From Opitutaceae bacterium (GTDB lineage Bacteria > Verrucomicrobiota > Verrucomicrobiia > Opitutales > Opitutaceae): 64,000 nt of DNA. Both the position numbers and the translations under genes were made by a program. Position 1 is the first letter of the stretch. Each line of letters starts with the position of its first letter. This document shows positions 42,860 through 51,198 of the stretch, piece after piece. Location of the stretch: assembly GCA_028284235.1 (NCBI GenBank), contig JANQSC010000016.1:1-64000 (forward strand), written 5' to 3'. The notes beneath the pieces were generated by a model, which searched no databases, was not told where the DNA came from, and saw only the letters and a list, made by a program, of their open reading frames with translations.

Positions 42860-43639
42860 CTATCGTTTTAGAGTGGTTACTTGCTGCATCATTTGATCTG
42901 AAGTTTGGATCGACTTGGAATTCACTTCGTACGCTCTCTGAGCCATAATCATGTTGACCATTTCCTGGACAATATTAACGTTGGAGTTTTCCAGAAAGCC
43001 TTGGCGAATCGTGCCAAAGGTATCGGTACCCGGATTTCCATTACTGGGAGTTCCGCTGGCTGCGGTTTCGCGGAAGAGATTGCCACCCAGAGCGGATAGA
43101 CCGGACGGGTTGTTGAATCGGGAGATCTCTAGGTTGACCGTGCTGATCAACTCTGAATCTCTGAGAAAGGAAATCGTACCATTCTCAGCAATGACGACGC
43201 TGTTCGCTTCCGCAGGATAAGTAACCCCTGGGTCGAGCACCATACCTTGGCTCGTCAGTAGTTGCCCATCCGAGCCTCGCTTAAAACTGCCGTCCCGAGT
43301 ATAGAGCGTATCGCCATTCTGGTCGGTGACTGCGAAAAACCCTTCGCCCACAATCGCCACGTCCAATTGCTCGTCGGTACGATTGACTTGACCCTGCGTG
43401 AAGACTTTTGACGTAGCCACAACCTGGGTACCACTACCAACCTGAATACCGGTGGGGAGAAGATTCCCTCCAGTGTCCGCCCCGACCGACTTAGGCACCT
43501 GGTAGAACATGTCCTGGAACTCGACCTTACTTTTTTTGAAACCGGTCGTATTCACATTGGAAATATTGTTGGAGATCACATTCAGATTGGTCTGCTGCGC
43601 CTCCATACCGCTGGCCGCTGAATAAAGTGAGATACTCAT
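42860..43639 (-). CDS. flgG: Distal rod protein FlgG
   Basis: This 259-residue protein begins with YSAASGMEAQQTNLNVISNNISNVNTTGFKKSKVEFQDMFYQ, the FlgG-type rod motif, carries IQVGSGTQVVATSKVFTQG and DVAIVGEGFFAVTDQNGDTLYTRDGSF, and ends NVNIVQEMVNMIMAQRAYEVNSKSIQTSDQMMQ. Size and motifs match FlgG closely. It follows flgF in the transcript. Confidence 0.95.
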   Translation of the reverse strand: MSISLYSAASGMEAQQTNLNVISNNISNVNTTGFKKSKVEFQDMFYQVPKSVGADTGGNLLPTGIQVGSGTQVVATSKVFTQGQVNRTDEQLDVAIVGEGFFAVTDQNGDTLYTRDGSFKRGSDGQLLTSQGMVLDPGVTYPAEANSVVIAENGTISFLRDSELISTVNLEISRFNNPSGLSALGGNLFRETAASGTPSNGNPGTDTFGTIRQGFLENSNVNIVQEMVNMIMAQRAYEVNSKSIQTSDQMMQQVTTLKR

Positions 43640-43674
43640 AATGCGTGGTGGTTATTGGGATACCGATCGGTTTA

Positions 43675-44436
43675 CTAAATGCGTCCACCCAAAGTCTGGA
43701 TGGCTTTGCCGAGGAGTTCGTCTTTGCCTCGGATAACTTGTTGATTAATCTGGAACGCGCGGGAAACGCTGATGAGGTTCACCATCTCGGTGGTGTTGGA
43801 AACGTTGCTTTGCTCGATTGCCCCGTGCCGGATTGAAACTTTGTCCGGATTCAAATGGTAGGCTTCCAACTCCACGCCCTGGTTGAGGAGAAAGCCGCCG
43901 TGCGTGCGCAGGAGCGAATTCGGGTCGCTCGAACTTCTAACGCCGATCATCCCCACGAGCTGACCTTTTTGATAGATCGATCCGTCAGGTTTGCCAGTGA
44001 TCGTGCCGCCGTCCGGAATGAGCTGAAGCGGATTGCGCTCGTCGTCCATAACGAAGTAGCCCTGCTTACTGACCAGCTGAGCTTGATCGTTGAGCTGAAA
44101 TTGTCCGTCGCGCGTGTAAACGTATTGCCCGTCCGGCGTCCGCAACTCGAAAAAACCCTCCCCTTCGAGGGCGAAATCCGTGTGGATGTCAGTGTTTACG
44201 ATACTGCCGGTTGAAAAATCGACTCCCCCTTTACCGGTGGCAGCGATTGATTCATGAAAGAGTGTTTTGTCGAACGAGCCTTCGTATCCGATCATCCCGT
44301 TGGCCTTACCCTCGAAGGAGAGGATCGCCTTCTTGTAGCCCGGGGTCGAGGACTGGGCCAGATTCTGGGCGATCGCGTTGTTCCACGACTCGAGCCCAGA
44401 CATGGAGGCCGCATTTTGATAGATACCGTTCAACAT
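43675..44436 (-). CDS. flgF: Proximal/distal rod protein FlgF
   Basis: This 253-residue rod protein has MLNGIYQNAASMSGLESWNNAIAQNLAQSSTPGYKKA at the start, FALEGEGFFELRTPDGQYVYTRDGQF in the middle and NTTEMVNLISVSRAFQINQQVI at the end. These are FlgF/FlgG-class features, more diverged than the adjacent flgG, so flgF fits best. The ATG at 44436 fits the usual rod-protein N-terminus. About 35 bp separates it from flgG. Confidence 0.9.
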   Translation of the reverse strand: MLNGIYQNAASMSGLESWNNAIAQNLAQSSTPGYKKAILSFEGKANGMIGYEGSFDKTLFHESIAATGKGGVDFSTGSIVNTDIHTDFALEGEGFFELRTPDGQYVYTRDGQFQLNDQAQLVSKQGYFVMDDERNPLQLIPDGGTITGKPDGSIYQKGQLVGMIGVRSSSDPNSLLRTHGGFLLNQGVELEAYHLNPDKVSIRHGAIEQSNVSNTTEMVNLISVSRAFQINQQVIRGKDELLGKAIQTLGGRI

Positions 44437-44576
44437 TTGGCCAATGACTAAGCAGTCCACGTGCCAAATTCATAAGTACCTAATAAAGAGAATCTTATGT
44501 TTTCAGAATTTCTTCAGGGCACATTTTGCCCCCTCGCGCTCGGCAATTCTCTCCCGAAGTTTAGCCCAAAACTCGG

Positions 44577-44831
44577 CTACACTTCGTAGTCGCAGTCGAT
44601 TTCGGTGACTTGGCCGCAGGCGCAGGTGACCACGATGCGGGTCACACGGCCTTCCTCGGTGATATAGGTCACTTTGCTGCCTGCGTCCCCTTTGGTTTCT
44701 TCCAGCGTGGCACTGTCGCCGAGATCGGCCAGATCGAGATCGTCCGCTTGCGATTGATCCTGGGAAGCGTCTTTTTTGGCGGATTTCTGGGCGTCGCCCA
44801 CTTGCTCGCGGCCTGAAAGAAAATTGTCCAT
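44577..44831 (-). CDS. Small conserved-looking protein in the flagellar operon
   Basis: This 84-residue acidic protein has a disordered, Asp/Gln-rich first half (QDQSQADDLDLADLGD) and a compact C-terminal beta-type half, VTYITEEGRVTRIVVTCACGQVTEIDCDYEV, with three cysteines in a CxC-x7-C pattern. The fold suggests a small metal or thiol site. It begins 20 bp after motB in the same direction. I know no function for it; a stator or rod accessory role is inferred from position only. Confidence 0.7.
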   Translation of the reverse strand: MDNFLSGREQVGDAQKSAKKDASQDQSQADDLDLADLGDSATLEETKGDAGSKVTYITEEGRVTRIVVTCACGQVTEIDCDYEV

Positions 44832-44851
44832 CTCGATTCGTGTCTCCCGAC

Positions 44852-45619
44852 TTACTTGAAAACCGCTTCGGGTTCTTTGTCGATGTCGAGAGTGTTGAAG
44901 GTCTCGGATAAAACAAGGCTTATTGAAATACGGTCGTTGGCGTCGGCAGACGGGTGCATGAACGGCAACGGCTGGGTGTCCCCGAAGGCGGAGATGCCTT
45001 GGAATTGCTCCCGGGAAACGCCGTAGTACTCCATCAGTCTCCGCGTCGCGTTAGCGCGGTCGCTGGAAAGCTCCCACGCGGAATAGTCGGGTCCGCGACC
45101 CTTGAAGCCGTCGGAAACGAAACCGTCGAGGCGGACCTTGAAAAAGTGTCGGTGGACGAGCCAGGACATTTGCTCGACGACGAACTCGCCCCAGTCGGTG
45201 TAGTCGGCGGTCCCTTCCACGAAAAACGGCTGCGAATCGCGGTCGTAGAGCGTCACCCGGAGCCCGTCAGTGGTCACCTCGAGGTCGATCGACTTCTCCG
45301 GGTCGGAGCTGTCGACGTTGAGGAGATCCATGAAGGCTTGAGCCATATTCATGAGCACCTTGAGGTCCGAGATTTTAGCTCGGCCCTTCTTCTCGCCTTC
45401 GGTGTCGTTCTTGGAGTTGCCCTCCTCCGGCAACACGCCCATCGAACTATCGAGCGGCGTATTGTAGGGGTCCTGGAAAAACTGGGCCATCTGGACGCGG
45501 TCCTCGTCGCTTTGCGAGGTGAGCCAAAGGACCATGAACAGCGCCATCATCGCGGTGACAAAGTCCGCGTAGGCGACTTTCCAAGCCCCTCCGTGATGTT
45601 GATTTCCCGACTGCGACAT
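44852..45619 (-). CDS. motB: Flagellar stator protein MotB
   Basis: This 255-residue protein has the MotB N-terminal helix with the ion-binding aspartate (WKVAYADFVTAMMALFMVLWL) and a periplasmic OmpA-like domain ending in SSDRANATRRLMEYYGVSREQFQGISAFGDTQPL, which binds peptidoglycan. It couples ion flow to torque together with MotA. The motA stop lies 21 bp upstream. The helix sequence fits a proton-driven stator, but ion type cannot be settled by eye. Confidence 0.94.
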   Translation of the reverse strand: MSQSGNQHHGGAWKVAYADFVTAMMALFMVLWLTSQSDEDRVQMAQFFQDPYNTPLDSSMGVLPEEGNSKNDTEGEKKGRAKISDLKVLMNMAQAFMDLLNVDSSDPEKSIDLEVTTDGLRVTLYDRDSQPFFVEGTADYTDWGEFVVEQMSWLVHRHFFKVRLDGFVSDGFKGRGPDYSAWELSSDRANATRRLMEYYGVSREQFQGISAFGDTQPLPFMHPSADANDRISISLVLSETFNTLDIDKEPEAVFK

Positions 45620-45640
45620 CTCGAAACTCTCTGCGCGGGA

Positions 45641-46501
45641 CTATCCGCTGGTCGACGATTTGAGGATGTTCTCGAGGTCGTCCGCGTTGGGGACCAGGCC
45701 GGCCTCCAAACTGCGGCGGGCCAGTTCGACCGCCATGATCGGCGCCAGTCCGCGAGCGAAGGCTCCAATGGCGCGCGACATGCAAATGTAGTAGTTCTCT
45801 TCCGCCTCGTTGCCGAACTCGATGAGATTACAGAGCGGATTGACGAAGCCGTAAGCCGCGAAAATCCCGTAGAAGGTACCGCTCAACGCGGCGGCAACTT
45901 TTTTACCGATCTCCATCGGACCTTTGTCGATGTATCCCATCGTCACGATAATACCCATAACCGCCGCCACGATCCCGATACCCGGAAGCGAGTCGCCGAT
46001 TAGGTGAAGTACGTTGACAGGTCCGTGTGCGGAATGCTTCTTGGCGTCAATCTCCGCCTTGAGCAGCGGCTCGAGCTGGTCCGGCTTGATTTTACCGTCG
46101 ATGATGGGCCGAAGCGCGGAACAGAGGAATGTCACCTTGTCCTCGTCAGCCAGAAATTTCGGGTAGTTTTGGAAGATGGAGCTCGATTCCGGTGCGCTGA
46201 CGTGCTCGTCCAGAGCGAGCAGCCCGTTGCGGCGCCCGAGCATGAACATCTCGTAGAGGATTTTCATCAGGTCTAGGTACTCCTCCTTGCCCGGACCGCT
46301 CCCTTTCAGGGCACCCATGGCCGCTCCGATCGTCCGCATGATGACGTCTTTCGGGGCGCAGACGATAACCACTCCCAGCGTGATCCCGCCCAAAGCGATC
46401 ACTTCGGACAAATGGAACAGGGCGAGCGGCTTGCCGCCAGCCATGACAAACGCGGTGAGCGTCGACGCGAGGACGACTATATATCCAATGATGATAAACA
46501 T
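45641..46501 (-). CDS. motA: Flagellar stator protein MotA
   Basis: This 286-residue protein has four membrane helices and the MotA landmarks: an N-terminal hydrophobic pair with GGITLGVVIV, the long cytoplasmic loop, and IGIVAAVMGIIVTMGYIDKGPMEIGKKVAAALSGTFYGIFAAYGFVNP. The length is close to E. coli MotA. It is preceded by the sigma-factor gene (58 bp away) and followed by motB. Confidence 0.95.
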   Translation of the reverse strand: MFIIIGYIVVLASTLTAFVMAGGKPLALFHLSEVIALGGITLGVVIVCAPKDVIMRTIGAAMGALKGSGPGKEEYLDLMKILYEMFMLGRRNGLLALDEHVSAPESSSIFQNYPKFLADEDKVTFLCSALRPIIDGKIKPDQLEPLLKAEIDAKKHSAHGPVNVLHLIGDSLPGIGIVAAVMGIIVTMGYIDKGPMEIGKKVAAALSGTFYGIFAAYGFVNPLCNLIEFGNEAEENYYICMSRAIGAFARGLAPIMAVELARRSLEAGLVPNADDLENILKSSTSG

Positions 46502-46559
46502 GACTCTGGATCTCCTCTATCGACTGGAATCCAAAGAGCTTAACGTCGTTTTGCGGAAA

Positions 46560-47375
46560 TTACTTATGCATCACGCTCGTGATATAGCTTCGCAAACTTA
46601 TGATGGCCTGAGAGTGAATCTGACAAATTCGCGATTCCGTTAGGCTAAACACCTCTGCGATCTCCGCGAGCCGCATATCTTGGAAATAATACATCGCCAG
46701 CACCTTCCGAGGCACCTCGGGAAGCTGGTTGATGCGCTCCGCCACGAGCTGCGTGACCTCGTCCTTCTCCATCTTGGAAGTGACCGGCACGATGCCCTCG
46801 TCGGGAATGATCTCGTTCAAGTCGGTCGAGTCCGAATCGTCCCCGCCAGTCGACGCCGTGTTGTCCAGCGGCAGGAAGCTAATCGGGCGCACTTCCGCCA
46901 TGAGGGAATTGTACTCCTTGTGGGTCAAACCGAGCTCGGCCCGGATCTCTTCTTCCTCCGCCGGGCGGCCCAACTTCTGCTCGAGCTCCTCGACGGTTTT
47001 ACGAAGTTTTTTGAAATTGGTGCGGGCGTTCCGGGGCATCCAGTCCATCCGTCGCAGCTCGTCAAGGATGGCCCCGCGAATGCGCATGGCCGCGTACGAG
47101 CCGAAGGATTTCTTTTGTTCGGGATCGTATTTCTTGAGGGCGTTGATGAGTCCGGTGATGCCGACGCTGTTGAGGTCCTGTTCGTCGATATGCGGGGGTA
47201 AATTGATCTTTATCCGGGCGACGATGGACTTCACCAGTGGCAGGTAGGTTTCGAAAAGCGCTTCCTGCTGAACCGGCGGTTTCGACGACTCATCGTTCTT
47301 TTCGTACACTTTAGCTGCCTTCGCCTTGTCCATTTTCGCTTCGTTCTTGGGGCTGTTAACTATCGTTTGGTTCAT
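46560..47375 (-). CDS. fliA: FliA/WhiG-type flagellar sigma factor (sigma-28)
   Basis: This 271-residue sigma factor has region 2 (LVKSIVARIKINLPPHIDEQDLNSVGITGLINALKKYDPEQKKSFGSYAAMRIRGAILDELRRMDWMPR), a region 3 (EELEQKLGRPAEEEEIRAEL) and region 4 (RKVLAMYYFQDMRLAEIAEVFSLTESRICQIHSQA). This is the SigD/FliA/WhiG type that reads late flagellar promoters. An anti-sigma FlgM gene is not visible in the window. About 40 unusual charged residues precede region 2. Confidence 0.94.
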   Translation of the reverse strand: MNQTIVNSPKNEAKMDKAKAAKVYEKNDESSKPPVQQEALFETYLPLVKSIVARIKINLPPHIDEQDLNSVGITGLINALKKYDPEQKKSFGSYAAMRIRGAILDELRRMDWMPRNARTNFKKLRKTVEELEQKLGRPAEEEEIRAELGLTHKEYNSLMAEVRPISFLPLDNTASTGGDDSDSTDLNEIIPDEGIVPVTSKMEKDEVTQLVAERINQLPEVPRKVLAMYYFQDMRLAEIAEVFSLTESRICQIHSQAIISLRSYITSVMHK

Positions 47376-47387
47376 GGTGTTTTGTCC

Positions 47388-47660
47388 CTATACGGGTTTC
47401 GCTGCTTGCTCTTTAGCTTCTTCTATCGTGCGCTCTTCAGCCTCGGCGACCGCCGCGACGGCTGCCTGGTGCTTCTCCATGAGCATTTGCTTCACATTCC
47501 TTATCCAAATGAGCGCGACCCATCGGAACAAAAGCCCGATGACCACGCTTCCGACGCTCGCTTGAAACAGCGAGTTCGGAGGAGATTTTCCCGCGGCCAA
47601 CGCCAGGGCGAAAACGACTCCAAATCCTAACAATCCTCCCAATGCCATCGCGAACTTCAT
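47388..47660 (-). CDS. Small membrane protein between flhF and fliA
   Basis: This 90-residue protein has two hydrophobic segments (about residues 3-24 and 32-52) and a charged helical tail (EKHQAAVAAVAEAEERTIEEAKEQAA) likely to lie in the cytoplasm. It overlaps the flhF stop by 4 bp and ends 12 bp before fliA, the slot where flhG often sits. No domain is recognisable. Its tight coupling suggests a role in flagellar placement or assembly, which is inference. Confidence 0.72.
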   Translation of the reverse strand: MKFAMALGGLLGFGVVFALALAAGKSPPNSLFQASVGSVVIGLLFRWVALIWIRNVKQMLMEKHQAAVAAVAEAEERTIEEAKEQAAKPV

Positions 47661-48964
47661 GCGACCGCCACCACCTCTCTATCGCTCGATTCGCGGGACG
47701 TGTCGCCGGCCTTCGATTCGGCCCGGTCCGCTGCCGCGATCTGGCGTCCTTGCGGAAACGTCTGAGCAAGTAAATAGCTCAAGGGTTCCTTAGTGTAGTC
47801 TCCCGCCGGATTCGGCCCGTGACTAAAAAAGAGCGGCTGGATTCCGCCTGAAAGAGCGTATTTCCAAAGCTTTCCCGCCTTCCGCGTCTCGTCCAAATGA
47901 GTAAATACCACATGCGTCGCGCCCAATCGCGTTCCCGCCACCATCGTCTCGGCGATGACTTCCGACTCGTAGGCGGCGTTGACGACTAAAATACGCTCGT
48001 CGACGCCCAGCTCGTCCAATCGCTCGCGACACGCGTCCACAGCGCTCGCGTCGCTCCAGTTCAATCCCGGCGTGTCGACGTAGATCGGCTTGTCCGCGGA
48101 GCGCTCGTCAATCTCGTCCTCGGAACGATAGAGCGGCGCTCCCAAAATGTCGCAAAACGCTTCGAGGCTGTCGGAGGAATTGGGAACCGACCCATCGATC
48201 TTCAAGACGACCGGCGCCTTGCCCTCGACAAAAATTTCGGCCGACAACGCCTTGCTCAGCGCCGCGGTCTTTCCCGAGCCGCTGGCTCCGATAAACGCGC
48301 GGCAATCCCCTTTCAACGTAGCCCGCTCCTCGGGAAACTGGCGACGCAGCCAATCGCAAATACGATTGTAGATTTCCATAGTGGGCATCGAACCCATTCG
48401 CTTGAAGTCCAACTCGAAGCGGATCCGTTCGATCAGCATGTCGTCGAATCCCACCGAACGAAGCATCGACACCGCGCGCTCGACGTACTCCATCGTTCCC
48501 CGGCGGATCGGATTCGCCGCGGATCCCAAGCGCGGGCGGCTCACTGTCTCGCTACTCGTATCGATACCCGAGAAGTAGTCCGCGCTCGAAGAGTCCTTTT
48601 CTGAATACAAATTCTGGATGGGAGTTTTCGCGCTCTCGTCGCCCCCTCCGTTCGCCGTCGACGCCGGTTCCGGCGCGGTCTCTTTAGGCGCGTCCGACGA
48701 ATCGGCGGACGATTCGGGTTCTTTCGGCTCTTTCGATGCAGCCGCGACACCCGCTCGCTTCGCTTCTACGATGATCTCCAAGCGCGGTTTCTTCAGCAAG
48801 CCCGTCAAGCCCGACCCTTCCACTTGGTTGACCGAAATAACTTTAGCGGACGCGCCGAACTTCTCTTTGATCGTTTTGACCGCTTTGGCCGCGTCGTCCG
48901 CGACGATCTTGAATTGAAGCGTATCAGCGGTGGCGATTTTCTGTGACAATTTTGGCGTATCCAT
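47657..48964 (-). CDS. flhF: FlhF-like SRP-type GTPase with altered G motifs
   Basis: This 435-residue protein has FlhF architecture: an N-terminal basic region (KIVADDAAKAVKTIKEKFGASAKVISVNQV), a low-complexity linker, and the NG domain. G1 reads GASGSGKTA (226-234), G3 DTPG (297-300) and G4 THLDE (355-359), where the usual lysine is histidine. The DTxR element is not recognisable (KIDGSVPNSS). GTP binding may be weakened. FlhF sets the site and number of polar flagella, usually with FlhG, which is not found here. It ends in an ATGA overlap with the small membrane protein gene. Confidence 0.85.
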   Translation of the reverse strand: MDTPKLSQKIATADTLQFKIVADDAAKAVKTIKEKFGASAKVISVNQVEGSGLTGLLKKPRLEIIVEAKRAGVAAASKEPKEPESSADSSDAPKETAPEPASTANGGGDESAKTPIQNLYSEKDSSSADYFSGIDTSSETVSRPRLGSAANPIRRGTMEYVERAVSMLRSVGFDDMLIERIRFELDFKRMGSMPTMEIYNRICDWLRRQFPEERATLKGDCRAFIGASGSGKTAALSKALSAEIFVEGKAPVVLKIDGSVPNSSDSLEAFCDILGAPLYRSEDEIDERSADKPIYVDTPGLNWSDASAVDACRERLDELGVDERILVVNAAYESEVIAETMVAGTRLGATHVVFTHLDETRKAGKLWKYALSGGIQPLFFSHGPNPAGDYTKEPLSYLLAQTFPQGRQIAAADRAESKAGDTSRESSDREVVAVA

Positions 48965-48984
48965 AATCTAGGTCCGTTTAGGTT

Positions 48985-51198
48985 CTAGTTGCTCTGAGTC
49001 ATTCCTGCTAATTCCGAATCGGGCGCTTCGCTCGGCTTTTCAGCCATCTGCTGCATCTGCGCCTGCAGGAACTCGGGGAAGACAATTATAGAATGGTTCT
49101 GAATCTCCGTCGCCGCCGGCAATTCCTGGTAGCTAAGGATATTCAACTTGGGAAGAGACGGCTCGAAAAAGCGCTTGAACGGCAGGCGTATTTCCGCCGC
49201 GGTTACAAGTACTGGCAATAGTCCGTTCTCAATCATGTCGTTCGCTTTCAATGCCAATTCACGTAGCAAATGCTGCGCCAACTGCGGATCGAGCGACAAA
49301 GTATAGTCTGTATTCGTTCTTTGGATTTTGGTCGCGATCACCTGCTCGAGGCGCGGGTCCATGGTAATCCCTTTGAGAACGCCTTTCTCCGACTCGTAGT
49401 TGACCACGAAGAACTCTCCCAGCCGTCTCCGTACGTACTCGGAGAGATCGTCCGGGTTCTTTGAAATATTGGCAAAGTCGCCAATCGCTTCGAGGACGAG
49501 CGTCAGGTTGCGTATGGAAACATTTTCCTTCAGTAGATTCTGCAATACGCGGTGTATCACTCCAATACTTACGAGATCCGGGAGCAACTCGGAAATTAAT
49601 GCCGGGTTGTCCTCCTGCACGTGGTCGATGAGCTTCTGCACATCCTGGCGACTGAGCAGGTACATAGAATTCGTTTTGAGCGTTTCCGAGAGATGGGTCA
49701 CCAATACCGAGCTCGAGTCGACGATCGAGTAGCCATGGAGTTCCGCGTTCTTCTTCTCCTCGTCGTCCACCCAAACCGATTCGATCCCGAATACCGGCTC
49801 TGTGGTGGGAATCCCCGTGAGCTGTATTTCGCTATTCGATACATTCATGGCCATGAAGCGGTTGGGCATCACCTCGCCGCGAGCGATTTCCTTGTTGTGC
49901 AACAAGAATCGGTATTCGTTGCTTTCAAGCTCCAGATTGTCGCGAACCGCGATCGGCGGGACGACGATTCCCAGCTCGCGAGCCAGAGTCTTCCGCACTC
50001 CGGTCACCCGCTCCAGCAAGTCCCCCCCTTGCGACTTGTCCGCAAGCGAGAGCAAGTTGTATCCAATTTCCAAGGCGAACACGTCCACCTCGATCAGTTT
50101 CTCGAATTCCGCCGGCATGCTTTTTCCTTCTTCGCCGCTTTCCTGGCTCGCCGCTTCCGCGGTCGCCCGTTCGGCCTCTTGATCCTCGATCGCTTTTTTC
50201 GCTTCCCTTTGTTTTTCCGCCTTCCTCAGGCTTACCGTCAATGCAGCGAAAACGGCCGCGGTGAAAAAGAACGGGATCTTGGGCATGCTCGGGATGAAAC
50301 CGATCGCCACGAGCATCACCGCCAGCAGTCCCATCGCCTTCGGATACGCCGAGAGTTGCCCTCCAATCTGGTCGCCCAAATTGTGGGAATCCCCCGAAGT
50401 GCGCGTAACCAGAACACCGGCAGCGAGCGAGACGATCAGTCCGGGAATCTGGGATACCAGCCCGTCGCCGATCGACAGCAAAGTGAATTTCTGCACAGAC
50501 TCCGCGAACGGAAGCCCATGCTGGATCATTCCGATGGCGATGCCGCCCAAAACGTTGATGGCGGTGATCAATATAGCGGCCACCGCGTCCCCGCGGACAA
50601 ACTTGCTCGCCCCATCCATCGCTCCGTAAAAGTCTGCTTCCTTCTGGATCTTTTCGCGACGCTCGGTCGCTTTCAGCTCGTCGATGATCCCCGCGTTCAG
50701 CTCCGCGTCGATTGCCATCTGCTTGCCCGGCATCGCGTCCAAGGTAAAACGAGCAGCGACTTCGGCGATACGGCCCGAACCCTTAGTGATGACCATAAAA
50801 TTGATCGCCACCAAGATCAGGAAAACGACGGCTCCGACCAAGTAGTTGTTCCCAACGACAAAGGTGCCGAAGGACTCGATCACGTTGCCCGCGTCCCCTT
50901 TGAGGAGGATCAGTTTCGTCGAAGCGACGTTCAAGCCAAGTCGGTAGATCGTCAGTCCCAGAAGAATCGTCGGAAAGCCGGTAAATTCGGAAGGCTCTTT
51001 AACATAGATGATGACAAGCATCACCAGGAGCGACGCTCCGATACTGCCTACCAGAAGTACGTCGAGCATCGCCGCGGGCAACGGCATGAACAGCAGCAGG
51101 ACAGTGCCGAACAAGCCCAGCGTTACCAGGGTGTCCCCTTTCTTAAAGAAACCCAAGACTTGGCCCAGGTCTAAACCTCCATTCGCGCGATCCTTCAT
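48985..51198 (-). CDS. flhA: Flagellar export gate protein FlhA
   Basis: This 737-residue protein has eight N-terminal membrane helices, the FHIPEP signature (AEVAARFTLDAMPGKQMAIDAELNAG) and a large cytoplasmic domain (residues ~340-700) that docks chaperone-substrate complexes. The length is a little above that of the E. coli protein because of an acidic linker near EAERATAEAASQESGEEG. Its start overlaps the flhB stop by 4 bp. Confidence 0.96.
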   Translation of the reverse strand: MKDRANGGLDLGQVLGFFKKGDTLVTLGLFGTVLLLFMPLPAAMLDVLLVGSIGASLLVMLVIIYVKEPSEFTGFPTILLGLTIYRLGLNVASTKLILLKGDAGNVIESFGTFVVGNNYLVGAVVFLILVAINFMVITKGSGRIAEVAARFTLDAMPGKQMAIDAELNAGIIDELKATERREKIQKEADFYGAMDGASKFVRGDAVAAILITAINVLGGIAIGMIQHGLPFAESVQKFTLLSIGDGLVSQIPGLIVSLAAGVLVTRTSGDSHNLGDQIGGQLSAYPKAMGLLAVMLVAIGFIPSMPKIPFFFTAAVFAALTVSLRKAEKQREAKKAIEDQEAERATAEAASQESGEEGKSMPAEFEKLIEVDVFALEIGYNLLSLADKSQGGDLLERVTGVRKTLARELGIVVPPIAVRDNLELESNEYRFLLHNKEIARGEVMPNRFMAMNVSNSEIQLTGIPTTEPVFGIESVWVDDEEKKNAELHGYSIVDSSSVLVTHLSETLKTNSMYLLSRQDVQKLIDHVQEDNPALISELLPDLVSIGVIHRVLQNLLKENVSIRNLTLVLEAIGDFANISKNPDDLSEYVRRRLGEFFVVNYESEKGVLKGITMDPRLEQVIATKIQRTNTDYTLSLDPQLAQHLLRELALKANDMIENGLLPVLVTAAEIRLPFKRFFEPSLPKLNILSYQELPAATEIQNHSIIVFPEFLQAQMQQMAEKPSEAPDSELAGMTQSN

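Noticed and set aside
44954..46003. 349-codon plus-strand frame opposite motA and motB
   Set aside because: Both strands are open because of codon bias; motA and motB have unmistakable motifs on the other strand.
49621..51174. 517-codon plus-strand frame opposite flhA
   Set aside because: It is antisense to flhA, is rich in Arg, His and Gln, and has no recognisable domain.
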